From the NCBI RefSeq assembly GCF_001482385.1, contig NZ_CP013611.1, positions 2,976,001-3,040,000 of the forward strand: a DNA stretch of 64,000 nucleotides, written 5' to 3'. The DNA is from Pseudoalteromonas rubra. GTDB taxonomy: Bacteria; Pseudomonadota; Gammaproteobacteria; Enterobacterales; Alteromonadaceae. This document shows, one piece after another, positions 18,813 to 28,453 of the stretch. Every line of letters begins with the position of its first letter. Positions within the stretch are counted from its first letter, which is position 1. The notes beneath the pieces are model-generated. The model made no database searches, was not told where the DNA came from, and worked only from the letters and a program-made list of their open reading frames with translations. The translations under genes were made by a program, and so were the position numbers.

Positions 18813-20678
18813 ATGACGAAAAAAGCGCTGCTAAAACATTGTAACAAAAGCATTATCTTACTTCTGACTGTGTTCCCCGCTGCTGTAATGGCTGCTGTTG
18901 GGGGTGTGTCGGTGGCCTCTTTCTGGCAAGGGGCTGGTCAACACTCTCCAATGCTGATGGCCTTTGTGGCCGGTGCGCTGCTCAGTGCCAGCATCGGTGC
19001 GATTATGGTGAGTCAGCAGCCATTGCATCGCATTGTGTATGCAACCACAACGGCGGTGGCGCTGGCTTTCCTGGCTGACACCGCACATCTTTTTAGCTAT
19101 TTACTGGCGCCTCTATTGGTATTGCATATCTGGCTTGCGATTCGCTCTGAGCAACTAAGGTATCAAGTAGTCACCTGTTTTAGTGTCTGTGCCGCTGCTT
19201 TCGCACTGGCTGGCATATTGTTCTGGCAGCTGTCCCCTGGTTTACTGGTACTGGCGCTGTTACCGATGTTTTTGGCCGAGTCAACATTATCCAGAGCTTC
19301 TCTGGTACCGCTACCCTCCGCGGGCAGTGAGGAAAGCAAAACGGCGGACATTCTCGAGTTGCCGGACAGAGCAGGGTTTCGCAGTGCGTTTTATGAGTTT
19401 CGTCAGCGTGACCCCAGTGAAGCCATGCTCGTTATGATCCGCCTTGAAGGCTTCCAGCAGGTGAATTTTCATCTCGGTCGGGAGTTTGGCGATCTCTTGT
19501 TAGCCCAGTCTGCCAATCGAATTAAACAGCATTTGCAGCATCCGGATGTGATGCCAATCCCGCTTGGCAATGAAGTATCCCGGTTGGCTCACCTTGGCGG
19601 TTTGCATTTTGTGTTTGTATGTAGCCTCGTTAATCAGCATCACCTACATGAGCAGGTGATCGGTGAAATCATTGAAAGCACCCTAAAACCCTTTAATGTG
19701 GGCAACTGCACCATTGAAGTTAAGGCGCGCGCCAGTTATGTGAACTGTGACGAAGAGCAGGGGCTGTTCGAGAATTTATTAACCTGTGCCTTTTTGGCGC
19801 TGGATAGTCAACCTGACAGCCCGATAGCACCTTATCAGCAGCAGATGCAAATCAACCGGCTGGAGCAACAGGCGCGTCTGGCTGAGTTGGCACACATTGA
19901 TTTTCGCCAGGAACTGGAGTTGTATTTTCAGCCTGTGGTACGCAACGAAGATGGTGATATTGAGTTTCTTGAGTTGCTGTTGCGCTGGCAACACCCCAAG
20001 CAGGGGATCCTGGCGGCTGGTAAATTTATCGAAGATATCCGTATTGCAGGCCTGGCATTGCCTGTCGCTCAATATGTGATTGAGCGCGCTGCAGAGATCG
20101 CACTGGCATTGCGTATGGAAGGTATTGCTATGCCACTGAGCCTGAACCTGTTTGGACCAGAAATGTTGCACGAGGAATTTATCGAGTTTATCGACCACGT
20201 GTTACTGGAGCATCAGCTGAAGCCGGGTGACTTAATCATAGAGTGCCCTGCCAGTTTGTTTACCAGCCTCGAGCCTCAGGGCATTGCCATGGTATCGCGG
20301 TTGCGTTCAATGGGACTGCGCTTATGTATCGACAGCTTTGGTGAAACCCCGGTCACTTTGTCTAAATTGCCTCAGCTGACCGTAGATTATGTCAAGCTGG
20401 GCCGTTCGCTGACCTCAGATCATGGCCATCAGGGCACCTTCAAGAGTGTGGTTCGTGGGATTGTGGAAATGCAGCAGATCCAGGAATGCAAAGTGATTTG
20501 TGAAGGAGTGGAGTCACCGGAGCAGCTTCAGTTCGTGAAAAGCCTCAACACGTTCGCGGCGCAGGGATATTATTTTGCCAGACCCCTGAGCAGCGTGGGC
20601 ATGATCAGCTGGCTGAAACAATGGCGCTGGGAGCATCCGGAAGACACTCCTGAAACCTTTCAGCCAGACTCAAATTAA
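18813..20678 (+). CDS. membrane protein with degenerate GGDEF and EAL domains
   Basis: A 621-residue protein with five or six hydrophobic segments in residues 10-160, then a GGDEF-like and an EAL domain, the family that makes and breaks c-di-GMP. Both active sites look damaged. The GGDEF motif reads GGLHF (262-266). The EAL motif reads ELL (387-389). The DDFGTG motif reads DSFGET with Ser508 for the second metal Asp, and the KIDRSF lysine motif reads KLGRSL with Gly530 for Asp. CEGVES (563-568) and QGYYF (584-588) are kept. It is therefore likely not an enzyme, and may act as a binding or scaffolding protein. It lies 24 bases after hutI on the same strand, and its stop overlaps that of hutG by four bases on the other strand. 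Confidence 0.88.
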   Translation: MTKKALLKHCNKSIILLLTVFPAAVMAAVGGVSVASFWQGAGQHSPMLMAFVAGALLSASIGAIMVSQQPLHRIVYATTTAVALAFLADTAHLFSYLLAPLLVLHIWLAIRSEQLRYQVVTCFSVCAAAFALAGILFWQLSPGLLVLALLPMFLAESTLSRASLVPLPSAGSEESKTADILELPDRAGFRSAFYEFRQRDPSEAMLVMIRLEGFQQVNFHLGREFGDLLLAQSANRIKQHLQHPDVMPIPLGNEVSRLAHLGGLHFVFVCSLVNQHHLHEQVIGEIIESTLKPFNVGNCTIEVKARASYVNCDEEQGLFENLLTCAFLALDSQPDSPIAPYQQQMQINRLEQQARLAELAHIDFRQELELYFQPVVRNEDGDIEFLELLLRWQHPKQGILAAGKFIEDIRIAGLALPVAQYVIERAAEIALALRMEGIAMPLSLNLFGPEMLHEEFIEFIDHVLLEHQLKPGDLIIECPASLFTSLEPQGIAMVSRLRSMGLRLCIDSFGETPVTLSKLPQLTVDYVKLGRSLTSDHGHQGTFKSVVRGIVEMQQIQECKVICEGVESPEQLQFVKSLNTFAAQGYYFARPLSSVGMISWLKQWRWEHPEDTPETFQPDSN

Positions 20679-21736
20679 GCGCCGGGTTTAGGCGCAGCCT
20701 GCAAATAGCTGCAGACCAGGGAAGCCAGAACCTGACCTGCATCGCTGATCCCTTGTTGTACACCTTGCGGGTGATGTTCAGGGGCCGCTTCGCACAGATG
20801 CAGATAACGAGCGCGCTCCTGACTCGCCGCTAAGTGGACGAAGTGCTCGGCATCATTCACGCTAAAACCACAGTTGGTATAAGCGCTCACTGGCATCTGA
20901 GATATCGCATCGACATCGACTTCAACACCCAGAGGTGCTTGTCCGGCAAAGCGATTCAGCCCGATCTGGCAGGCTTCAGTTAGTGTCAGTGTGCGGCGTA
21001 CCAGAATATCTTGATAACTGGCGTAACTGAATCCAGCATTATCCAGTGCTGAGATAATGGTGTGGTTGTTTTTCTGTTCATGCATGCCAACCACATGATA
21101 ATCAGACAGATAGCTCTGATTGTGAGCATAACTGAAGCCATTACCAGAATGGCGGCCTTCCAACGCGCGAAAATCGGCATGTGGGTCGAAGTTTATGGCA
21201 TGGCATGCCTGCTGAGTGCTCTGGGACAACGCCTGTAGCAGACCAAAGCAGTTATTATGGCCACCACCAATCACTATGGGAGCCAGGCCTGCATCAAAGA
21301 TGGCCTTCATGACAGTGCTGACGCGTTCATCAAGTTGACCGTTGAGCTCGCGCAACTGAGTCAGCTGCTGCGGGTCTCGATTATCCAGATCGGCACCTTG
21401 CTGTTGCAAATCATCACATCGAACTTCGCCTAACAGTAAGACATCATCCGGGGTTAAAAAGCGATTACAAGGCAGGTTTAAGAAGCGCTGTAAAAAAGCC
21501 TGCCAGCCCAGGTGGGCGCCACCCCGGCCACAATTAGCCCGAGGTCCCAGATCCTCGTTAATGGCAACCAACACATACTTAATACCAAACTGCGCAGCAT
21601 CGCGCAGCGCCTGGGTTAAATCGTTTTTGGGTTGCAGGAAAGCCAGGGTTTGCCAGAAGCGTTGTTCATTTTCACGGCTGTGACAATATGCGGTAATGTC
21701 CGCTTCGGTGTAAATATGAAGCCAGTGGTTACTCAT
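20675..21736 (-). CDS. hutG: formimidoylglutamase HutG (ureohydrolase family)
   Basis: Splits N-formimidoyl-L-glutamate to glutamate and formamide, last step of the HutG route. The 353-residue protein carries arginase-family manganese ligands: GGGHNN near residue 156, DPHADFR near 187-193, and DVDAIS near 285. Context with hutC and hutI supports formimidoylglutamase over agmatinase or arginase, although the genes are separated by the degenerate GGDEF-EAL gene and point toward each other. No hut operator was recognised upstream. Confidence 0.88.
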   Translation of the reverse strand: MSNHWLHIYTEADITAYCHSRENEQRFWQTLAFLQPKNDLTQALRDAAQFGIKYVLVAINEDLGPRANCGRGGAHLGWQAFLQRFLNLPCNRFLTPDDVLLLGEVRCDDLQQQGADLDNRDPQQLTQLRELNGQLDERVSTVMKAIFDAGLAPIVIGGGHNNCFGLLQALSQSTQQACHAINFDPHADFRALEGRHSGNGFSYAHNQSYLSDYHVVGMHEQKNNHTIISALDNAGFSYASYQDILVRRTLTLTEACQIGLNRFAGQAPLGVEVDVDAISQMPVSAYTNCGFSVNDAEHFVHLAASQERARYLHLCEAAPEHHPQGVQQGISDAGQVLASLVCSYLQAAPKPGA

Positions 21737-21811
21737 AATTCAGGTCGATCTATGGGGTTGTGCCAGGCAAAGACGGGCTTTGCCTGGGGAGTTTAGAATG
21801 CGCTAGCGGTG

Positions 21812-22318
21812 TTATTCGCTCTGTTCGTCGTCGACTTCTAACTGTAGCTCTTCGGCAGAAATAATGATGCCGGTGGCATCGGCATACAGGTAGTCATCAT
21901 CATAGAAAGATACGCCGGCAAAATTGACCGGGATACCTTGCTCACCGCCGCCTTGGCTGTCGGCAGCGACGGGTATTGAGGCGATTGCCTGGATACCGAG
22001 ATCACACTCTTCCAGCTCCTCAACATGGCGCACAGCACCATAGACCACAATACCCTGCCAGTTATTCTCCATTGCCAGCTCTGCAAGTTCAATGTCGATG
22101 AGTGCCCGGCGTGTGGAACCTCCGCCATCGACCAATAAGATTTGGCCAGTACCATCTTGCTGTAAAGCCTGGTTGATCAATTCATTATTCTCAAAGCACT
22201 TGAGTGTTTTGATACGGCCACTGAAGGCGCTTTGACCACCAAAGTTGATAAACATCGGCTCTAATACATCAACCGCATCGGCAAAATGGTCACATAAGTC
22301 GGAAGTGCTGTAATCCAT
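21812..22318 (-). CDS. rraA: RNase E activity regulator RraA
   Basis: RraA binds RNase E and inhibits its endonuclease activity, altering many mRNA half-lives. The 168-residue protein begins [18 protein letters not shown] and carries the family blocks [34 protein letters not shown] and [12 protein letters not shown]. Longer upstream frame exists to 22381, but the ATG at 22318 gives the family's usual N-terminus. The short acidic tail (LEVDDEQSE) is slightly longer than in E. coli (161 residues). Confidence 0.94.
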   Translation of the reverse strand: MDYSTSDLCDHFADAVDVLEPMFINFGGQSAFSGRIKTLKCFENNELINQALQQDGTGQILLVDGGGSTRRALIDIELAELAMENNWQGIVVYGAVRHVEELEECDLGIQAIASIPVAADSQGGGEQGIPVNFAGVSFYDDDYLYADATGIIISAEELQLEVDDEQSE

Positions 22319-22479
22319 ACGGGCGTCCTCGAAAATAACTGAATTCACAATCCAGTATACTCCCATTATGTAGGGGCGCAATGCTTTGAATCAACATACA
22401 TAATTGTGTCACAAAAATGTCGTGGCAGTGTTATTTAGCTCTTCTATGCTGAATTTGTGAACAAATGTAAGCATGAGCT

Positions 22480-23001
22480 ATGAAAGCACAGATCATCAAA
22501 CTCGATACGGCGCTCTATTTCGCCCTTTATAAACCTGAGTGTAAGCCCTGGTTCAAAATGGTGATGTTGGCACTGTCAAAAAGCGGAAACGGTGGGCTCT
22601 ATGTGATACTGGGTATCCTGAGTGCACTGTTTATGGGCTCGGTCGGGCAGCAGTTTGCCTTGTGTGCCGTGGTGGCATTTGCCATTGAGCGGCCGCTTTA
22701 TCTCTATCTGAAAAACCGTATTGCGCGGGTCCGCCCTTGTGATTGCCTGGCTGTAAAAGCCATGCTTACACCAAGTGATAAATTTAGTATGCCTTCTGGC
22801 CACAGTGCCGGTGCCTGGCTTTATGCCACGTGTCTGATAGAGCATTTTCCGGCATTGGCGCTGCCGTTGATGATGTGGGCATCAGGCGTGTCTTTATCGA
22901 GAATTGTGGTTGGGGTGCATTATCCGATTGATGTCATTCTGGGTGCAGTGATAGGGAGTGGATGTGCTGTGTTGGCGATAGGAGTTGTAGGGGAATTATG
23001 A
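22480..23001 (+). CDS. PAP2-family membrane phosphatase
   Basis: A 173-residue integral membrane phosphatase with the three PAP2 motifs: K78-X6-R85-P86 (within LKNRIARVRP), PSGH at 105-108 with catalytic His108, and SR-X5-H147-XXX-D151 (SRIVVGVHYPID). Likely substrates in the family include undecaprenyl diphosphate, phosphatidylglycerophosphate and other lipid phosphates; which one is unknown. Its last codons overlap the start of the following glycosyltransferase gene (ATGA at 22998), so the two are probably made together and may act on one envelope glycan or lipid carrier. Confidence 0.9.
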   Translation: MKAQIIKLDTALYFALYKPECKPWFKMVMLALSKSGNGGLYVILGILSALFMGSVGQQFALCAVVAFAIERPLYLYLKNRIARVRPCDCLAVKAMLTPSDKFSMPSGHSAGAWLYATCLIEHFPALALPLMMWASGVSLSRIVVGVHYPIDVILGAVIGSGCAVLAIGVVGEL

Positions 23002-24050
23002 AAATTTTATATGGCGTACAAGGGACTGGTAATGGTCATATTACCCGCGCCCGGGTGATGGCAGAGTGTTTTACGCGTTTGGGCATTGATGTCGATTATG
23101 TGTTTTCAGGTCGTCCCGACGAGCGTTACTTTGATATGTCGGTGTTTGGCGACTATCAAACTCGTCGCGGGATCAGCTTTGCGACCCGTCATGGCCGGTT
23201 GCATTACCAGGGGACGCTTCAGCAATTACGTGTCGGGCGCTTTGTGAAGGATGTGCAGCGCTTTGATATGCGTGGCTACGATATGGTCTTTAACGATTTT
23301 GAGCCGGTAACGGCCTGGGCGGCACGCCGAGCCAAGGTGCCTGTGGTTGCTATGAGTCATCAAAGTGCTTTCTTATCACCCAAAGTGCCCATCTTTGGCG
23401 GCAACTTTATGCTGCGTTCGTTAATTCGCTGGTTCGCGCCGGCAGACATTCACCTGGGTGTACACTGGCAACCTTTTGCCCAAAACATCGTGCCGCCTTT
23501 GATTCCTTATCAGTTGGGGGATTTTGGCAATCAGTCTATTGCTAATAAAGTACTGGTTTATTTGCCCTTTGAAGATCTGTCACATATCGTCGAGTTGCTT
23601 AAAGACTTTCCTGACCGGGAGTTTTACTGCTATCACCCGGATGCACACGACACGTCACTGAATCACATTCATCTGCGCGCGCCGTCGCGAGATGGGTTCA
23701 TTGCTGACTTAGCCAATGCGTCCGGAGTGGTGGCCAATGCCGGGTTTGAATTGTCCAGTGAAGCGCTGAAGTTTGGTAAAAAGCTGCTGTTAAAGCCATT
23801 ACAGGGGCAGTTTGAACAGCAAAGTAATGCCATGACCTTACAGTCGCTGGGATTAGCCCAGGTAATGAATTACCTGAATTCAGAGGCGCTGGACGAATGG
23901 TTAGAATCACCGGGTGGACAGCAAATTAATTTCCCCAGTGATGCTACGCCATTGGCGTTGTGGCTGACAAAGGGACAGTGGCATAATGTCAATGAGTTAC
24001 ATGATACGCTCTGGCAAGCAGTGCTCAGTAAAGCACCAAAAGCCGCTTAA
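22998..24050 (+). CDS. glycosyltransferase of the MJ1255/VC2487 type
   Basis: A 350-residue GT-B fold glycosyltransferase. The N-terminus MKILYGVQGTGNGHITRAR is the family hallmark, and the C-terminal nucleotide-sugar region includes GVVANAGFELSSEALKFGKK near residues 245-265. The acceptor is unknown. A longer frame opens at 22962, inside the PAP2 gene, but the ATG at 22998 has GGGGA just ahead and gives the family start. Overlap with the PAP2 gene by four bases suggests coupled translation. Confidence 0.85.
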   Translation: MKILYGVQGTGNGHITRARVMAECFTRLGIDVDYVFSGRPDERYFDMSVFGDYQTRRGISFATRHGRLHYQGTLQQLRVGRFVKDVQRFDMRGYDMVFNDFEPVTAWAARRAKVPVVAMSHQSAFLSPKVPIFGGNFMLRSLIRWFAPADIHLGVHWQPFAQNIVPPLIPYQLGDFGNQSIANKVLVYLPFEDLSHIVELLKDFPDREFYCYHPDAHDTSLNHIHLRAPSRDGFIADLANASGVVANAGFELSSEALKFGKKLLLKPLQGQFEQQSNAMTLQSLGLAQVMNYLNSEALDEWLESPGGQQINFPSDATPLALWLTKGQWHNVNELHDTLWQAVLSKAPKAA

Positions 24051-24159
24051 TTAATGCGCATTTAGTAATAAAGTCGTGCAAAAATAGCAAATAGTGCGCG
24101 GCGTTGCTGACGGAATAATCTATACTCTATTGCAGGTCTTGTAATAATTGGGTAACCGT

Positions 24160-26040
24160 ATGGCATTTCTGGAAAATCTGACCATCAAGCGGCGCTTGCA
24201 GTTAAATGCGCTGGTGGTGGGTGTGGCTTTAGTCGTTATGCTGGCAGTGATCATGATCGAAGCCAGTACCATGCGTAAACTGAATGAAACCATTCAGTAT
24301 GCTGAGGAGCTTGAACTTCATGAGCTCTCAATGCGCAAACATGAAAAGAACTTTTTGTTCTATAAAGATACAGAGGCACTGGATTTGTATGCTAAGGACT
24401 ACAGTGAGTTGCAACGTAAAGCTGGCCTATTGGCCGAGATATTTTCCGAGTTTGGTATCAGCGACAGTAACTTACGTGAGTTCGAACGTCTTGCGCAAAC
24501 CTACGTAGATGATTTCAATCACGTTGTTGAGTTACAAAAAAGCATAGGACTGCATCCAAAGGATGGCCTCTATGGCGCGCTTCGTGGCGCTGTGCACGAG
24601 GTAGAGACCATGCTCAAACAGCGGTCACGTAATGACCTGCTGGTCAGTATGTTGATGCTCCGACGAGCAGAGAAAGATTTTATGTTGCGACTGGATCTGA
24701 AATACCTCAAAAAGTTTGACGATCAAATCAGCAAATTTGAGGGCCAGGTCAAAGCCGCTGGCTTTGATGCGCAGTATGAGCGTCAGATCCAGACCCTGAT
24801 TAAGCAATATCAAACTCGCTTCAGAAATTTAGTCGATGCACAGACCAAGCTTGGGCTGGATCTTCAAAGTGGTGCCCTGGGCAGCATGAAGAAAAGCGTT
24901 GAGCAAAGTGATGCTGTCGTCGTACGAATTGTCGAGCAGGCAAAACAAGCTGTCACAGATAATACGCAAATGGCGCAAATGGCTGCCCTGATCATTTTTG
25001 TGGTGGCCTCTGTGGTGGTGATGCTACTGGTGCTGTCGACCAGCCAGTCAATTATTCGTCCGGTTGAGCGGGTTTATCAGACCATAGAGCGGATCCGTCG
25101 CGAGAATAATTTACGCATCCCTATCGAACAGACGGGTAACGATGAAATTACCTTGATGACCAAAGACTTTAATAGTCTGATTGGCGACTTTAAAGAGTTG
25201 ATTGGTGATGTAAACAGCGCGCTTGCGATCATCAATGATGCAACCCACCATTTATCAGATACCACAGCACAGACCAGTGCAGGCATGACTGAGCAGTTGC
25301 ACGAGGCCGATATGGTGGCAACGGCGGCCACTGAGATGCAGGCTACGATCCAGGATATTTCGCATAATACCGAAGCGGCTGCAGATAAAGCGGAGTCAAC
25401 CAACAAGAATGCACAGTTAGGGCGCTCTGAGGTGACTGCAACGATAGAGCATATTATGCAGCTGTCTGAATCGCTGGGTGGTGCATCCGACGTGGTGGGC
25501 CAGTTAGAACGCGATGGCGAAACGATAGGCTCGGTACTGGATGTGATCCGCGGTATCGCAGAGCAAACGAACCTGTTGGCACTGAATGCGGCGATTGAAG
25601 CGGCCCGTGCCGGTGAGCAAGGTCGTGGCTTTGCTGTGGTCGCGGATGAAGTGCGCTCGCTGGCGCAACGTACTCAGGATTCGACGCAGGAAATAGAAAG
25701 TATTATTTCGACCTTGCAACAGCGTACCCGTGAAGTGGTTAATATTATGGAGCAGTGTCGTGAGCAGGGTAATGAAAGTGTGGCACAGGCCGAACGCGCA
25801 GGCGATCTGCTCGGTATGATCACCGAAGATGTGCAAACGATTATGGAAATGAGCACCCACATTGCCACCGCGATAGATGAGCAAAAACAGGTTGCCTCTG
25901 AAGTGAACAAAAACGTGGTGAAGATCCGTGACATTGCCCAGGTGGCGTCAGATCATGCTAGCAGTAATGCACAAAGCAGTGAGGAACTCTCAGAGCAGGC
26001 GCGTAATTTATACGAGTCGGTGGAAAAATACCAAGTCTAG
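24160..26040 (+). CDS. methyl-accepting chemotaxis protein, HBM-like sensor
   Basis: A 626-residue chemoreceptor with TM1 about residues 18-36, a periplasmic helical sensor of about 240 residues containing [13 protein letters not shown] and [13 protein letters not shown], both typical of helical bimodular (HBM) sensors, TM2 about 280-303, HAMP and the tip [23 protein letters not shown] sensors of known function bind organic acids or polyamines, but this does not fix the ligand here. A TTG start at 24148 is possible; the ATG at 24160 gives a cleaner protein start. No strong ribosome site is seen for either. Two hairpins follow the stop. Confidence 0.92.
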   Translation: MAFLENLTIKRRLQLNALVVGVALVVMLAVIMIEASTMRKLNETIQYAEELELHELSMRKHEKNFLFYKDTEALDLYAKDYSELQRKAGLLAEIFSEFGISDSNLREFERLAQTYVDDFNHVVELQKSIGLHPKDGLYGALRGAVHEVETMLKQRSRNDLLVSMLMLRRAEKDFMLRLDLKYLKKFDDQISKFEGQVKAAGFDAQYERQIQTLIKQYQTRFRNLVDAQTKLGLDLQSGALGSMKKSVEQSDAVVVRIVEQAKQAVTDNTQMAQMAALIIFVVASVVVMLLVLSTSQSIIRPVERVYQTIERIRRENNLRIPIEQTGNDEITLMTKDFNSLIGDFKELIGDVNSALAIINDATHHLSDTTAQTSAGMTEQLHEADMVATAATEMQATIQDISHNTEAAADKAESTNKNAQLGRSEVTATIEHIMQLSESLGGASDVVGQLERDGETIGSVLDVIRGIAEQTNLLALNAAIEAARAGEQGRGFAVVADEVRSLAQRTQDSTQEIESIISTLQQRTREVVNIMEQCREQGNESVAQAERAGDLLGMITEDVQTIMEMSTHIATAIDEQKQVASEVNKNVVKIRDIAQVASDHASSNAQSSEELSEQARNLYESVEKYQV

Positions 26041-26042
26041 TG

Positions 26043-26098
26043 CCAACCCGGTTCACCGGGTTGGGTAAAAGAAAAGGCGACTACAGGTCGCCTTTTTT
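26043..26098 (+). terminator. double hairpin terminator after the chemoreceptor gene
   Basis: A first stem CCAACCCGG/CCGGGTTGG lies at 26043-26064. It is followed by AAAAGGCGAC (26072-26081), loop TACAG, and GTCGCCTTTTTT (26087-26098), a clear intrinsic terminator. The run of A before the second stem makes it usable on the minus strand as well, for the DUF971 gene ending at 26116. Confidence 0.88.
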
Positions 26099-26115
26099 GT
26101 GCGTATCACAGTGGA

Positions 26116-26478
26116 TCAGGGGGTAAACTTAATGGGCACATCGTGGCGTGCAGACACACGCTGCTGATAAAGTTGCCATAGCTCATCCTCTTGCTCACAG
26201 AGCTTTCGCAGGTATTGCCAGCTAAATAGCCCCGAGTTATGACCGTCATCGAATACCAGTCTGACTGCATAATGGCCGATCGGCTCAATCTGGCTGATGG
26301 CCACATCCTGCTTATTGAGGACCAGCTGCTGCTGACCGGGACCATGTCCCTGGACCTCAGCTGACGGGGAGTGGACCCGCAAAAATTCGGCGCTGAGTGT
26401 GTGCGTCAGACCATCATCAAAGTACACATCAAGCCGACTTTGTCGGGTGTGGTAATGCAGTTTGGTAACTTGATACAT
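26116..26478 (-). CDS. DUF971 (gamma-butyrobetaine hydroxylase N-terminal-like) protein
   Basis: A small protein of 120 residues with the DUF971 pattern: KLHYHTRQSRLDVYFDDG, LSAEFLRVHSPSAEVQGHG and VRLVFDDGHNSGLFSWQYLRKL. The domain occurs alone in many proteobacteria and as the N-terminal part of gamma-butyrobetaine hydroxylases; its role alone is not settled, with iron-sulfur assembly suggested for relatives. It follows hslVU, a conserved neighbourhood. ATGs at 26484 and 26478 are both possible; the second fits the family start (MYQVTKLHYH). The hslU terminator T-run ends directly at the first ATG. Confidence 0.82.
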   Translation of the reverse strand: MYQVTKLHYHTRQSRLDVYFDDGLTHTLSAEFLRVHSPSAEVQGHGPGQQQLVLNKQDVAISQIEPIGHYAVRLVFDDGHNSGLFSWQYLRKLCEQEDELWQLYQQRVSARHDVPIKFTP

Positions 26479-26484
26479 AGGCAT

Positions 26485-26509
26485 AAAAAAGCCCGATCAG
26501 TGATCGGGC
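26485..26509 (-). terminator. hslVU terminator
   Basis: GCCCGATCA (26491-26499), one base, and TGATCGGGC (26501-26509), with a run of A at 26485-26490 that reads as T on the minus strand after the hairpin. This is an intrinsic terminator for hslVU and abuts the first possible start codon of the DUF971 gene. Confidence 0.85.
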
Positions 26510-26518
26510 GGGATTCCG

Positions 26519-27847
26519 TTAAAGAATAAAGCGGCTCAGATCTTCGTCCTGTACCAGCATATCTAAATGCTTGTCGACATAGGCGGCATCTATCGTTAGT
26601 GACTCACCGGCTTTATCGGAGGCATCGAAAGAGATCTCTTCCATTAGCTTTTCCATCACAGTGTGCAGACGACGGGCACCAATGTTTTCTGTTTTCTCAT
26701 TCACCTGCCAGGCAGCCTGTGCAATGCGCTCAATGGCATCATCACTGAATGCGATGCTGACACTTTCTGTGTCCATCAGGGCTTGTTGTTGCTCCGTGAG
26801 TGACGCATGTGGTTCAGTCAGAATGCGTTTGAAATCTTTTGCTGTAAGTGCTTCGAGCTCAACACGGATCGGTAAGCGACCTTGCAGCTCAGGAATAAGA
26901 TCAGAAGGCTTCGCCATCTGGAATGCCCCTGAAGCGATAAACAGGATATGGTCCGTTTTTACCATGCCATGTTTGGTGCTGACGGTAGAGCCTTCAATGA
27001 GTGGCAGCAGGTCGCGCTGAACCCCTTCACGACTGACATCGGGTCCAGAAGCTTCGCCACGCTTACAAATTTTGTCGATTTCATCAATGAACACGATACC
27101 ATTTTGCTCAACGGCAAAAATCGCCTGCTCTTTTAGCTCTTCCGGGTTGACCAGCTTCGCGGCTTCCTCTTCAATCAACAGCTTGAAGGCTTCTTTGATT
27201 TTTAGCTTGCGGCTTTTCTTTTTGTCGCCTGACAGATTCTGGAACATGCCCTGCAACTGATTGGTCATTTCTTCCATGCCTGGCGGTGCCATGATCTCAA
27301 CCTGAGGAGAGGTTTCTGCCACTTCAATGTCGATCTCTTTGTCATCCAGCTGACCTTCACGCAGTTTCTTACGGAATACCTGACGTGTAGAGCTGTTATC
27401 ACTCTGTTGTGTTTCGCCCCAGGCATCTTTGGCTGGTGGCAGTAGTGCATCTAAAATGCGTTCTTCAGCGGCTTCTTCTGCGCGGTGTTTGTGCTTCTTG
27501 GTTTGCTGCTCGCGTGTCATTTTAAAAGACACTTCAACCAAATCGCGGATGATGGTTTCGACTTCTTTACCCACATAACCGACTTCGGTGAACTTAGTCG
27601 CTTCAACTTTGATGAATGGCGCGTTTGCGAGCTTAGCCAGTCGGCGGGCGATTTCGGTCTTACCCACACCCGTAGGACCAATCATTAGAATATTTTTTGG
27701 GGTGACTTCAGTACGCAGCTCTTCAGCAAGCTGCATGCGACGCCAGCGGTTTCTGAGCGCGATGGCGACGGCTTTCTTCGCTTTGTCCTGACCAATAATA
27801 TGCTGGTCCAGCTCATGGACGATTTCTCTTGGGGTCATTGCTGTCAT
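26519..27847 (-). CDS. hslU: ATP-dependent protease ATPase subunit HslU
   Basis: The AAA+ unfoldase that feeds substrates to the HslV peptidase. The 442-residue protein starts [20 protein letters not shown], has the Walker [10 protein letters not shown] near residues 58-66, Walker B IVFIDEID near 252-259, an insertion (I) domain about 110-235, and the C-terminal DLSRFIL that docks into HslV. It lies 11 bases after hslV. Confidence 0.98.
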   Translation of the reverse strand: MTAMTPREIVHELDQHIIGQDKAKKAVAIALRNRWRRMQLAEELRTEVTPKNILMIGPTGVGKTEIARRLAKLANAPFIKVEATKFTEVGYVGKEVETIIRDLVEVSFKMTREQQTKKHKHRAEEAAEERILDALLPPAKDAWGETQQSDNSSTRQVFRKKLREGQLDDKEIDIEVAETSPQVEIMAPPGMEEMTNQLQGMFQNLSGDKKKSRKLKIKEAFKLLIEEEAAKLVNPEELKEQAIFAVEQNGIVFIDEIDKICKRGEASGPDVSREGVQRDLLPLIEGSTVSTKHGMVKTDHILFIASGAFQMAKPSDLIPELQGRLPIRVELEALTAKDFKRILTEPHASLTEQQQALMDTESVSIAFSDDAIERIAQAAWQVNEKTENIGARRLHTVMEKLMEEISFDASDKAGESLTIDAAYVDKHLDMLVQDEDLSRFIL

Positions 27848-27858
27848 GGCAATTCCTA

Positions 27859-28377
27859 TTACAATTCTTCGATGGTTTGGAAATTGTTGGTAAAGACGCA
27901 GATATCGCCTGCGATTTTAAGGCTCTTTTCCACAATTTCTCGGGCACTCAGGTCGGTGTTCTCAATCAGCGCAGTGGCTGCTGCCTGAGCAAAGTTACCA
28001 CCACTACCGATGGCGATTAGATCGTGCTCTGGCTGAACAACGTCACCATTACCTGTGATGATCAATGATGCTGTCTCATCGGCAACGGCCAGCAGAGCTT
28101 CCAGTTTGCGCAGTGCTCTGTCGGTTCGCCAGTCTTTTGCCATTTCAACGGCCGCACGGGTGAGGTGACCCTGGTGCATTTCCAGTTTGGTTTCAAAGCG
28201 TTCAAACAGGGTGAAGGCGTCGGCAGTGCCACCGGCAAAGCCTGCAAGTACCTTACCGTTGTAGAGGCGACGCACTTTTTTAGCGTTGCCTTTCATTACC
28301 GTATTGCCAAGTGATACCTGGCCATCTCCGCCAATTACGACTTTGTCGCCTCGGCGAACACTCACGATAGTTGTCAT
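27859..28377 (-). CDS. hslV: ATP-dependent protease peptidase subunit HslV
   Basis: The 172-residue proteasome-like peptidase. After removal of Met the N-terminal Thr ([20 protein letters not shown]) is the nucleophile; [36 protein letters not shown] core residues including Lys33-equivalent are present. It forms a double hexamer capped by HslU. A palindrome in its 5' leader may stabilise the message. Confidence 0.98.
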   Translation of the reverse strand: MTTIVSVRRGDKVVIGGDGQVSLGNTVMKGNAKKVRRLYNGKVLAGFAGGTADAFTLFERFETKLEMHQGHLTRAAVEMAKDWRTDRALRKLEALLAVADETASLIITGNGDVVQPEHDLIAIGSGGNFAQAAATALIENTDLSAREIVEKSLKIAGDICVFTNNFQTIEEL

Positions 28378-28393
28378 AGTATTCCTTAATCAG

Positions 28394-28407
28394 GAGGCAC
28401 ATGCCTC
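28394..28407. promoter_or_regulatory. palindrome in the hslV 5' leader
   Basis: GAGGCA (28394-28399) and TGCCTC (28402-28407) form a 6-bp stem with a two-base centre, 17 bases before the hslV start. In E. coli a stem-loop in the hslVU 5' untranslated region stabilises the mRNA; a parallel role here is inference. CTTGAG at the base of the stem (minus strand) resembles a sigma-32 -35 element, but no good -10 was found. Confidence 0.35.
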
Positions 28408-28453
28408 AAGTATAAAATCAATTAGGGTAGAGATAGGGACGATTTCACTAAGA

